From NCBI RefSeq assembly GCF_001949145.1, contig NW_019091532.1, forward strand, positions 192,088 to 256,087: 64,000 nucleotides of DNA, written 5' to 3'. A program made the translations under genes and the position numbers. Positions 1 through 12,800 of the stretch are shown in pieces; the first letter of the stretch is position 1, and each line of letters opens with the position of its first letter. The stretch is from Acanthaster planci (Eukaryota > Echinodermata > Asteroidea > Valvatida > Acanthasteridae). The notes under the pieces were generated by a model that saw only the letters and a program-made list of their open reading frames with translations, did not search any database and was not told where the DNA came from.

Positions 1-33
1 TGCATTTCTTTGCAAACAATGCAAAGAAATGCA
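1..33. repeat. Perfect short inverted repeat
   Basis: The arms TGCATTTCTTTGCA and TGCAAAGAAATGCA (14 bp each, perfect) are separated by AACAA. A POU-octamer-like ATGCAAAT follows at once. The element may extend to the left of the window. Confidence 0.7.
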
Positions 34-767
34 TGCAAATAATGCATAAATCACAGTCCAAATATCCTCGTTTATTATTATTTGCAAAGGCCTTCAGGGG
101 TATGTTCTATCTCCACAAGATATTTATCGTGGTTTGTGATCACTTGGTCTCTGCCAGAAGCCCCTAATCCTAGTTCCCAATCTGAATAATTGCCTTACGA
201 AAGTGACAGGTGAGTTTGATAATGCTGTCCTGTTCTACAGATATCCTTGCACATCAGCATTAGTGACTGCTTCATTGGAGAAGAATCACAAAATCAAAGC
301 TAACATTTGATCTGACGGGGGAACAAGATACTATTGAACAAAAGACCAGTTCACTGCCCTACTATATACATGCACATATACATTGCAGTGGGCGGATTTA
401 CATTTTAGAAAAAAAGGCTTAGTAGTAGGTGGCAATTTTTTTTTCACTCCCAGTAAAGTCCTTTTTCAGTCAAAATTAACAATAAAATTACCCATTTTTA
501 TCTAGATGGTAAAATTGAAGTCAACAAAGGGTATAAAAAGACGGAAGAAGGGATGGAGGCCTGAGGCTTAAAATTCTATTTATCCTCAAAAATTTGTTTC
601 ATTTAGCAGAAAATCAGGATTTTGCAAACCTTTGTGAAGTTCCTGAAGTTGCCTCATTATTAAAACAAAAACGTGTCCTAATAAATCCATAAAGTAACAA
701 TTTCTACAACCCCCCCCTCTAAAAAAAATTGCTATGTCTGTGACATTCTTCCATGTCAAGATCATAC
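1..767. other. ITPR intron (partial), no exon seen
   Basis: I found no further receptor exon here. The stretch opens with a perfect 14-bp inverted repeat and contains ordinary AT-rich intron sequence. Confidence 0.6.
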
Positions 768-866
768 CTCTTTACAGCCGGGGTTGTCAATCAGTTCATA
801 ATTACTGGCGTGCAGTGGCTGACCTGCATTCACTGGGTTCAGCACAACTTTGTCACCAACTACAAC
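768..866 (-). CDS. ITPR: ITPR coding exon 6
   Basis: A 33-codon, phase 0-0 exon reading [20 protein letters not shown] then [13 protein letters not shown]. The acceptor is CATCCCAG and the donor GTATGA. It is the last ITPR exon inside the window; the next expected stretch (family VNCNTSWKI) is not found between 1 and 767. Confidence 0.95.
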
Positions 867-3800
867 CTGGGATGAAAAAAAAAGGAACCAATGAAAAGTA
901 CTGCAAGAATGATAGCCTTTATTTTCGGGAAAAACACAACAACCAAAAAAAACATCCAAAAACAAAAGACATTGCCCATTTTGACCAAAACTTAGGCTGT
1001 GTCCGGATTACTTGGCTGTCCTAAAATTAGGCAACCGTCTACGGTAGTGGCTGTGGCAAGTTCCCATAGAATTGTGTGAAATTTCAAGCCAAAGCCAAGT
1101 GATTCAGACACGGCCGGACTTATGTCCCAGTCATACAAGAAGACATGTGACATCAAAATCTCAGACTCAATCATTTCCTTTTTGTTTTTAAATTGGAAAC
1201 AACAGACTATGGGCTCCTTCCTCCCATCTTTAGGATGGGACACAGAAAAGTTAAATGAAGTGGGTTTTTTTTCATTATTAAGTTTTATTTCATTCATCTT
1301 TGTGTATGAGAAATCCCACATGAGTGTGAGAGCATAAGAATCTGAAATGTGCGAGTCTCACACTCAACATGTGAGAGTTGGCAGTCCTGAAAAAAATGAC
1401 GGCCAAAACAAGCATCTTGTCAGTATCAATAGCTCAAAGCCAAGTCACCATTAAAAATCATTGAGTAAATTTAACGAACTAGATGTACATGTAGTCAGTA
1501 CAAGAAGTCTGTAGGAGAAGTTTGACCAAACCAAAAGCCAAGACCACTGTGCAAATAGCATGCAACATTGAATACTAAGGCGGTGTGCACAGAGTTGGAT
1601 GCACACCAGCCCTGGTTCTTTGGATATGATGAATTCACCGAGCGTCGACCGCTGAATCCAAGAGCGTACAATTTGTTAAGCGTCTCAGTGCCTTTTGTGG
1701 CTTTCACCAAGGACGGGCTTAAACTGGTGATTAGTAATAACAATGATATCATAGCATTTACATCTGTAACGGTGTTGATATGTTATCATTATTCCAGCAA
1801 ATAGGGCTCACAACATCTGAGCATTCCTGAAACCATCTCAGCTCCCTGGAGAGTATATCAGTCCGATGCTGCCATACAAGGCAAAAAAGCCTGTCCTCAC
1901 AGGTACCCATTTACTTCTGGGTGGAGGGAGGCACACGTATAGGAGTAAACTTGCCCAAGGTCGATCGCAACATGCTGCCACCAGCTGGATTTGAACCCCT
2001 GACCCTATGATCGGAAGCTACAAACCATACTAGGCTACATGTCCCCCTCATTCCAAGTAACTCACATTATCACCCGCAGATCTGAGCTTGTAGAAAGGAA
2101 CAATGTAGAACCAGGAGCCCTCGTTGCCCGAGGAGTCCAGAGTCACCCTCATGGCGTTCTTCTCTAACAAGGCCGGCAGCCTCTTGTTGACTGTCATGTA
2201 CTTGTTGCTCTTGATGTGCAGTAACTACATGACAACAAAGAAACCAGACCAAAAGAGAGTTTGACAGGCTTGGCTCAATGCCAAAAAGAAGGGGACCGTG
2301 TGGACACTAGTGGTCCTGCTGCATGCTGCAATCTAGATTGATGACGGTCACAAGTTTCAAGTGTAAACCTGGAACACAATCACCATGTAGTGAAACCTAC
2401 ACATCAAAGGATAACTCAAAATCAAAGAAAAAAGTTTGTGGTCCAACACAGAACTTACTGTGTTTAATATAAAAGCAATTGAACACTTCTGGCTGCATTC
2501 AACACTTTGGCAAAATGACTGTAATGTAATAATAAACTAGGTCTAAAAGTGAACATTGAAACACTACGTAAATTCATGAGGAGAGTCATTATTTGAGATT
2601 TTAATCCTCTTGAAATTGCTGAATATGACATACAAGTACATGTAACAATGTACATAGTACTGGCTAAATTATGGTAACGAAACTGTTCTTTTTATTATAC
2701 AAGACTTGGAAAAAGGTTTTGTCCTCTTCATATCATTGAGTAATGCATAACTGTTAACTCTGATGGTGAAAACTGTCATTTTTTTTACACTGTTTAATTG
2801 TCTCTACATTTTTGGCATATAAACGAGATGAGAAAAAAAAGGCACACATATCATTACTGGCTTGCGTAAGTGCGTCTCGTGATCCATCCCAGATGAAACC
2901 GCAGCGCCCAGCACTACCCCTACCGGCAATTTTTCAAATTGAATAAGAAGTCATGTCTCATGTGTCCTTGGCCCGTCACCTGAGAATGTTTGTTTATACA
3001 CCTCGGTAATGCCTGCAGATGCTCAAAAGCATTACTCAGGCAAAAAAATGCTGTCTTCTGTGGGAGGGCACCAAACCCAAACCCTGTCGTGCGCTGTGAC
3101 AGGTTGATTAATACATGTTCTTCTATGACCACGTGTCAAGTCGTTAGACAATCAAATTATACCGCAGTGCGGCTTCTTCTCCAGGATTCTTTCCAGGATA
3201 TCTTCTATGGAGATTTAAACTTTGTCATCTACTTTTATCCACGGAGGGATGGTGGATTTTTTGTTTGTCTTGTTCCCTCTGACTGACTGTCTGTTATTAT
3301 TATACATAATGTAGTTAACATTCATAGAAATATTTGGGCAGCAATCAATGTAATTTACATGTCCACGCAAGATTTTTTTATGATCAGATATATTTTTCTC
3401 TGGAAAAAATTCATTTTTCATCCCCCCGACCCAAAACCTTAATATGCCACTGCATGTACATTTAAATTTCTCAGGCAACCTTACGATCCACAAAAAAAAC
3501 CCCAGAATTCTCTATTTATTCTCGGTCCGACAGCGCACAGCTCCCTGAAATCTCTGTTCACAGACTCCTGATCTTTAAGTATGTCTTCTTACAAACTCCC
3601 AATACATTTTGTAATAAAATGAAAAAGGAAGAGAGACAGATTACATAAAATGACAGCCATGACCAGTGATACTGGACACATTACCTGGATGACGTTGCCA
3701 TAGACAATGACACTTCCCATCAGCTTCTTGTTCTCCGTATCATTCTGTTTCTTCTCCATCTCAGCTGCGTGCTGAAGGAAAAAAACAAACAAACCTATGA

Positions 3801-6800
3801 CAGGCACTGTCACAATCAAGTAACACCTAGGGGCAAGTCAGCTTGAGTAACATTATTAGGACTGAAGGGAATCATTTCATTGCTATTACTGGATAATAGG
3901 AGAGGTATGTGAAGCAAAAGTAACTGACAGCTGCAGGGGAAGAAAGGTATTTTGGGGGTCTTGATAGATTTGCCATTAAAAAGCCCGATCCCATTTAAAT
4001 TTAAGTGCACATGTACGCAGTTGAGTGCCCAAGGTTTTCCAACTCTGTCGAAATGAAGTACCTACATGTAAATGTGTGAGTGTCAAATGTTAACTTTGTC
4101 ACTTTTTTTTACAGTAAAGTCTGCCGCATACAAGAGCTACATCTGCTTTGCTGAGCAAACTGTCACTGAAGGCCATTTTTGTTCAGTACGTACAGTAGCT
4201 CAATTTCGGTCAGTCTTTGCTGTTTTCTGCCACTTGAGGCCATGAGGCAAATATCCATCATTTGATTTTTGTGAAATGACCTCGGAAGACAGAAAACGTA
4301 GTGACCATTGGCGACACATGGTGAGCTGCATGTTGAGCAAATGGCACGAATAACATTTTTCTCAGTAGTAACATGCGTCCATGTGCAAGGAAGTTTGCAT
4401 AAAACGCAAAGTGTGATTAACATTGTATTACCTTTTGCTACCTTTCCGACTCCACACAAGTACCCACACAATTTTCGTTCATTTTTTGAACAGTAGCTTA
4501 CAATATACAGTGCATGTACATGTACATGCCACGAGGGCATCAGATGTGATTGTCAAGATTGCGGAAGAGTCTGCTTGACCACTGAGGCAAAAGGTACAAC
4601 ATCATAATTGTTTCCCTTCAGAGTAAATGCAATTTGTAAGACCACGGCTGATGAAAATCAAATCCACTTTGGTAAATGGCTGCAATGGCCGATGATGACA
4701 TAATCAAATTATCATTGCCGTTCTCTCCGAAGGGCTTCAACGTTCCCTGCTGTTAAATACCAAGATGGTGACCAAAAAAATCCATGTCTTGCATGGCATC
4801 TCTTTTGTCATGAACGCACATAGATTAATGTATTAAAAATGTATTGTGATTAACGGGCTTGTGGAAAGAGGCACATTTTAATCCTTTTAATTACATTCAA
4901 TCTGGTTCTCCTTTTTCTAATTCGCATGCTTCAAGTGATTTTTTTCAAGATCCTCTATACATCTGTATTCATGTGAATCCTAATATGCATCTAAGCGTAC
5001 ATAAATATTCAATATATTCAACATATGCAGTAAATAAACATACTTTTAATATTTGATTTGCCATGTGAATAATTTTACATTTGTAATATAATTACTTTTA
5101 CATTTTGAATTATTCATTCTAAAATTGTGCACATTTTCAAAATACATTATATAGCTTCTTTGAATATTTTCCAAGATATGTTTTCCACATTTCACAAGCC
5201 TGTCTTTTGCATAATTGACTCACAACTATCATTTTGAAATTCAGGGAAAACTGACAAATTAGATTCAAACCAGGAGGTTACTAAGTAGAGAATAACAGTA
5301 TAGGTTTGGTTCATCAAAATACACGTAGTTGGAATGCTCAGTCTTCATATCCAAGGAAGCCTGGTGTTTTAGCTGGTTTTCACTTCCTCTTGCAATTCTG
5401 TACAATGTGTTACATTGTCCACTTGGCAATTCCACGAGATCCACTCAAGCAGCCATCGATACATCATGTTCCACTGATCCTACAATCCTTTAAATACAAG
5501 TCTGCATGCACATTGCATCAATGGCCCTGAGACAAGACAATCTGCCAGAAATTATGTACAAGTAATAGCACACTGGCAATGTTGTGCATTAAGTTTTGCA
5601 TGACTGCATGTTATGTGTAGGAACCGAGAGGAGCCTTCCCCATGTTGAGGGGACATTTTTTTTCAGCAGGGTTCCCACAGAAATTAGAAAACCAAATTCC
5701 ATGACTTTTGAGGACTAGAATATAACATTTAACACCACTTTACAGAAAACTGGAAGCCTGTGAATTTATCACTACCCTGTAAACTGTCACATCAAAAGTG
5801 ACCCATCAAAAATAACCATTGTGTGATCTTACTTTCGAGACTTTTCCTGTGACAACAGGACTCCAGGACAACAAATTTTTTCCATTTTTCCCGGCCAGCT
5901 TCTTTCCATGACCATTGAAACTGTTTTGTACGGAAAGTCGGAAGTGAGTTGTAGGAAATTTGTTCCACAAGATTTACGACATACCTCAACAACCACAGAA
6001 AAAGGAAGCACGAACACAAACACACAAGTATGATCCACAATTAATGGTTCATCAGGGTTTTTTTCAAAACCCAAATGGGAGAAATGAGGCGTTCTCTACT
6101 TCCACATAGTTTACTTGCCCATGTAGTGTCCTACAATACAATCAGACAATGTGCAAACTGCTGATCTTGATCCACACTGAACCAATGCTAATATTTACAG
6201 TCTAATGCATCTTCCGTCTAGAGAAGGAAATATGGTAAGAATGTGTGAGAGACTTCAATTCATAGATAAATTTAGAATAAAAAATAAACAGTACTGTACC
6301 ACTGCAAGATTTATATTATTTCCAAGACTGGAAATTTCTGGAACACATCTGTGTAATGAAAAAAGGGAAAACTGGGAAACATAGAAAGATGTAAGAAAAC
6401 TGAACATTTGAGGAAAAACAAATGGTAGAAAGAAATTCTACAATTACACGTGCCAAAATTTCAAATTAGAGTGTGACCACATCAAAATACAAGTATTTCA
6501 AAATTTAAAGACGTTAAATCATGCTTTATCAACACGAATGAAGAGAAGTATAGTCTGCATGGACTGTGTGGATGTTGAACACTATTCCATGTCTTAATTA
6601 AGTTAGTTCTTTGCTTCCAATCAAACATGTATACATTGTACATGTATGTGCATGTACACGTACATGTACCTGCAGGTTACGAGTACCAGGATATAGATTT
6701 ATGACCAATACCTCATTCACATTTGGTTGTAATTTTTAATCATCTGGAAATTCAAATTCACCAGATGGGGCAAAGTCCTTTGAGGGACAAGCAGTTGGTT

Positions 6801-9800
6801 TTGTTTGGGGGGTGGGTGTAGAATGATGGGGACATGAAAGCTGGATTAGGCATTGTTTGTTTTGAGTTGAGGGTTGTCCAGCGGGTAATGGTACGGTAGA
6901 CTTCACAGCATGCATACATACACAAACCTAAGAAGACTTGATGTACTGTACATGCAAGATATGTGACTGTTATCCATAACATCAGAATGCCTAATGTACC
7001 GGTACTTAAACACAAGCTCACTGGGCTCTTCCATCACAGACTTTACAAAAACACCTGACAAATGTAAGTGCACATGCAACAATATACATGTACCAACAAA
7101 CAATATAACGCACCAGTACCAGCCAATATAATTGTAATTTAGGCCACATGTACCAAAATTCTCAATCATTTATTTAACTTGGTACAACTACACACGTACA
7201 TGTGCCCCACAGGTGCTGTCTGATACAGTTACAGATTAAACAGCAATCAGATGCAACACATTTATGTGGGAATTATTGCATTACTATTTTTACATTATAT
7301 TATGTACATGTATGATGTAGTATTAATGAAAATGAACTTGTTGCTGCCAGAAATCAACTGAGAATTAAAAAAGAAAGTCTGTACTTTGTGTGCATAGAAT
7401 CAGTCTCCTTGTACTTTTCAATTTAATGTGATTTTTGCTACAGATCTATCCGATATTGCCTTATCCAGGGCACTTTCAATTTGCCAGGGAGCTAAGTTGT
7501 CTCAAACCTCTTGGGAGAACCATCCGGTTGGTGAGGAAATCAAACGCTAATGTGCTGGAATGTCACAGCCTGGCTAGAGGATGCAAACTGGGCAGGATAG
7601 CAGGGAGGAGGGAATGGGTCGCCTGACTAATCATCACAACCCAAGTGGAATGTGCACAAACTAACTGATCCCTGTCAGCACTCGCACACCTGCAATAGCC
7701 CATCTGAATCTACTGGGGTGGGGGTGTCCAAGAGGGAACAGGTGCAGGTGCAGGTGCAGGTGCAGGCGGGATGAGTGGAGGGGAGGGGAAGGGTGCTGGG
7801 CTCCTCGACCTCTCCCTCTCCACCGCTGCACAGAAACAGCTGGGCAGCTTCAAAGGAAGGAGGACGCTAATACTGTGATGTTTCAAGGGATTATACTGAA
7901 ACCATGCTGGCTTCCTGTATCCTGAGCTCAAAAGTAGGTCATCCAGGTGAAATGGGCTCGCTTGCCTTTCCCCTAGATGGTCACACTCTCCTGGAAACAG
8001 GGAAACTGCTGTTTTGGTGTGATTCTCAATGAGTGTGTACTTTATTGGAGAGCTTATTCTGTCCTCTTGATATATGTTCTATCAAGATGAGACTGGAGTC
8101 TTTGTCATGACTGATCAGAAAACATTCTGAATTGGTGATATCAAAACACACAATTAGGGAAAATATATACTAATTTAATACTAAGCATCCTCAACATTTT
8201 GCCAAGAAGCCCTGGTTTCCTTGTTTTAGAAACTTAATGCTAAATACGACTATTTGATTTTTTTCTTTCGTTTTTCTTTCTCTTTGTCACCATTTTCCAA
8301 AGTACACAGACATGTGTTGGAATGCATTTGTGATGCCAACGGCATTCCAACATCAGCATATATATGCAGATTTACACTTCTTGAGACTGGAGATAATTTG
8401 TGCGACGGAACAAATGTAGGAGGCCCAAAATGGTATGCTGGGAATTGAGATGTTGCCGAGGCCTCCCTTTGGCTAAAACTTTGCCTGTTATTCAGTACTA
8501 ATTCTGGAGTGAAGAGAAATTTCATGGCCAAATGTGTGCCGGCACGGCAACCGTTTAGCCTCCGATAGGATTGGGGCCCAGGCATGAGCAGTAAGACCAG
8601 GGAGGGTTTAGACATGTGGGCAGGAGAACATTCTTCACTTTGCTGTCTCACCTGCAATTTCTTGAGCAGCACGGCATCCGTGGCTGATGAGACATTTGGC
8701 TTAGCTGACTTCCAGAATTGCTTCTGGGCTGTGTAGCGGTTCATAGGACATATCTTGAACAAGCAATCTAAAATCAAATGGAGTAAAATACCAGGGATCA
8801 ATACTCCCCTCTGCATATTCTCTCACCATGATGTATGAACCAGTAACCTTTCAGATTTTTTAGTGGGCCTAAATGTTTGTGTTATAACCAGATGGGTCTG
8901 CCCCCCAAAATGGCAAGCTTGAAAAGCAAACATTTAGAGCTGAATCATTAAATTGTAAAATGTCAGCAATGGTGAATGACCCTAAAATCATAAGGATGTT
9001 GGAACAGTTAACGTTTCACTTTTTATCAAAAGCTGAATATGACACTCTGGTGAACCTCCTTCAAATGCTGATGACCAATGCTAATTTTCGAAGGCATTTG
9101 AGCCAAGAGACTGGGCCCTGCCTTTCTCAGTCCTGCTACATTCTCAAACCGCCTCCTTCCCCATCTCCCAAGGATTTGGAAAGATCACAGATTATTAGGG
9201 TTTATCCACTAGACATCATTTAAAATCAAGCGATGCACAGTGGCGTAGCTAGGGTTTTACTGGTGGGAGGGCACAAAGGGGCACTAGCATCTTATGGGGG
9301 GTACCAGCTTACAGTGCTGTGGTTTTAGGGGACAATTTTTTGTTAGCCTTGTTCAATATCCATTCCTCTTTTTTTTCAGTGGGGGGGCCATTTGGGAGCA
9401 CAGGGAATTTGGGGGGAGCACGTGCCCCCCCCTGGTGATGCACATACACATGTACATATATGCTGCTGTGAAATATATCGGAGAGTGAATGAAAAGGTTG
9501 CAAATGCCTATTGCAAATGTACTTGTATACAATCATACCCCTAATGCTGCATTATCTGGACAGAGAAAACATAATTGTGACCCGCTCTGCAAAAAAAAGT
9601 ACTTAAGTCGGTATTTGCCTTTAGGTGTACTGGGCTGTTCTATTGTAGAGAGGGTGAAAAATCTTGAAAAAAGTGATTTTTGATAAAAGTCATTTTTCAC
9701 ATCTTCGATACCTTTATTTTTAATGTCCATGACCAGAAATGTTTAATTTAATCAATAAACATGAAATAAGAACACATTTCTGTTGTGGGATTTAACCCAT

Positions 9801-12800
9801 TGTGCTTCTTTTTGTTCATTCAAATGTAAAACAATGACTGACTTTACTCAACTAAAAACAATTTTAAAAATACCCTGTCAAGATTTTAGAATGATAGCTT
9901 AATGGGATCATCTCTGCTGCTAGGACCATTAAGCCTGAACACTTTTAACCCAATTGATTAATTAGACCTTATCTAAATGGCCTATTTCTCCTTTAGTCAT
10001 TTCAAGAAATTTCTGAGAATGAATATTCTTCTTTCCCGATAACTCAAGAATGCAAATGCTACAGGCCTCAAACTTACATCAAATTAAAGCCTACTAAATG
10101 GTCTTTCCATCCGTGTGTAAAACACAATTTTGAAATTTTTTACCATAAAACCCTTTTTTGCAGAGTGGGTCACAATTACGGACAACGATGTCAACTGAAT
10201 TCAAAGGGCATGCACCAATGAGCCATGAAATTCATTCCCTGGCACAAGAAAAACCAAATGATGATTTGACTATAATTACACTCAAAAAAATCTTGGCAAA
10301 GGTTGTGCAGATTTTCAGGCACACCTTCTAAAGGGAAAACAGTCTGTAAGCTCAATACACTGTTGAGGACTGCCACCCTTCTGTTAAATTTCTTGTGTCT
10401 GTTTCTCTTCAGATTTAAAAAAAAAACACCTGTGATTTATCTTCATTTAAGAAAAATTTGTTTAGTTTTATTCTATTAATTTACTTCCAGGCACACACAG
10501 AATATCAAAATGAACAACACTTTATAAAAAAGAAACAGGCCTGAGAATTGCCCGAAAGCGGCATAAATCACTCTATAAAGGACTACTAGGATAAAGATAA
10601 AGTTTTATAAGGGCTGTTGGGTCCCATATTTACTCAAGTTGAATGGCTCCTACAATGCAACATGGCAAGACATCACTGAAAAAGCTTTAAGACAGTAAGA
10701 CTGCAAAAAAAAAAAAGATTTACAGTAGAGGCAGTGGTTTAATTATTAAATAGCAAGGGTTATGGTGAGTGGATATGATGGCAACTTCATTACATAGGGT
10801 TCTACGCTGATAGCAAACAGTTTCCACAATTGGTTTTATTACTATATGTAGTCGGTACTTAACAACAAAAGATTGTACTCAGGGCATCCTCGCCTTGAAT
10901 TACATGATTACATCTACATGTCACTGACAGTATTTAACATGGTTTTCTAAAATGGTTAATATACAATACATATACATGTATATACAATGTTTGCAGTGTG
11001 CGCGCACTGAAGAGGCAGGCACAACTTGGAAGACAAATATTCTCCTCAATATTAAAACATTCTTCTTAGAAAATGATATATATTTGAAATTATAAGGAAG
11101 TGGATACATTGATATTGTATTTAATGCTTTGCAGTTTGCAAAATGCTTTTTACACAACACAGATGTCAGAGAATCCCAAGAAACCTTGATATATTTATGA
11201 CCTAAGGATTGTTTGCAATTAATCAGCAGCAGGATTCAAGGGCCAATGCAGAACCAAATTTTGCAGGGGACTCAATATTTCCGGGGGGGGGGGAGAGGAA
11301 CAAAATAAATAAGCGAAATTTTATTACGTAACCTGTCCTGGCCTTTCTTTGGGGTGAAGCTAAAATCAGGGAATTTCTACCCATCCTGGAAAGGAAATTT
11401 AACTATCCCACCACAATCACTTTAGAGTTTATTTTTAATTTAACGTTTCCTCGAAGTCTATCAGAAATGATCATCTGTTCATGCTTGCATCAGATATGTA
11501 CACAATTAAAGCTAGTTTTGTCTCATGTATGGAAGTACCATGGGTCAAAATCGGCATGCATTGTGGGATTGAGTCCTATTAGCACCTATGTGAGTCCCAC
11601 ATGTACAATGTACAGCCGTAGTGTAGAATAGGACAGAACGATAGGTCAGGAATCATTCCAGAATCGAGATGATGATGAAAACAAAACGGACAGGTGCTTT
11701 CCGTTTCGTTGTTCCTAGTCAATGAATGTTCATCTTCAATCTTTGAGAACCGGAAGGGAAACTGCTGGGACACACGTTATTGTAATGGAGATTTACCAAC
11801 CTGGACGTATGTACAGTATGTATGTACATGCACATAGTACAGTACATGTACATGTATGAGGGATGTTTCTTTCCTGGATGCATACATTTAGTTTTGCATA
11901 CTCTACATGTTAAATTTATGCAAATGCAACCAACAGAACAATGACATGAGGATTCAATTTTGAAGGAACAATTTGATGTGCAATTCTTAACTACACTAAG
12001 AAAACTACGAAAAAAATTTCCACTTGGGAATACTTTCACAAAATTTCAAGAAGTTGAAGTAATATTTCTTCAAATACATTTTTGACCAAAAACGTTTCTC
12101 GTTTTGTTACATTTTTTTTATACTTAGAGACGGTCCTCTTTCTGAGAATCTCATCATTGAAATGAAGCCTTCACCTGCTGCAAATGAACTGGTATCATCC
12201 AACTTATTTACCTTTCAGGTAACAAACTGCAAAACCTACTGTACCAGAATTTAAAAAACTGAGACAAATACAAACAGCTTGATAAATGAAGTCCCTATTA
12301 AGTTACCCCCACTGCAATGTAACATTCATTACAAAAATGCACATTTCTGTTACTTTTCACAGCGATGTTTCAAGACAAGTTAGAAACCACACTAACTGTT
12401 TAAAGCATGAAATATACAACGTAGGTCTGCACAAAGTCAAAGGGGCCACTACCAACGCCCTTACTAGCTTTTTCTTCAATTAAAAAAAACACCCTTGACG
12501 AAGTGAAAGTGACAAGGTTCAAGGTGAGAGCACAAGACATTACTTAGACTGATTCCTGCTTTGGAGCCCAACTCTAAGAAAACAACCTACCATAAATGTG
12601 GGTGCAAGCTGTGTGGGATGGAAGTGAATACTTAAAAGAGTATTTCAAGCATCCAATCACTCAGCAATGATGGTCTATCACCAATAACACACATTTTGCG
12701 GTCTCGTACAACATAGGGTATAAAAATGTCACTACCTGTTGACCTAAAGTTTTAAGTATGCCCCTACTTTGTTTTTCTCTACATTCAAAATCATGAAATA

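Larger units (their letters stand above)
2225..8651. other. ITPR introns 3 and 4
   Basis: Apart from the 29-codon exon at 3685-3771 I see no coding sequence. The stretch holds a possible hAT-like terminus at 5667, several TACATGTA palindromes (notably 6628-6670) and a GGTGCA hexanucleotide run at 7741-7766. Confidence 0.5.

Noticed and set aside
1988-2037. Intact tRNA gene
   Set aside because: A- and B-box-like motifs are present, but the sequence around them does not supply a complete acceptor stem or a convincing anticodon arm; better read as a SINE.
4163-4540. Cys-rich minus-strand open frame of 125 codons
   Set aside because: Looks vaguely like a zinc-binding transposon protein, but no motif spacing could be matched and the region is AT-rich intron.
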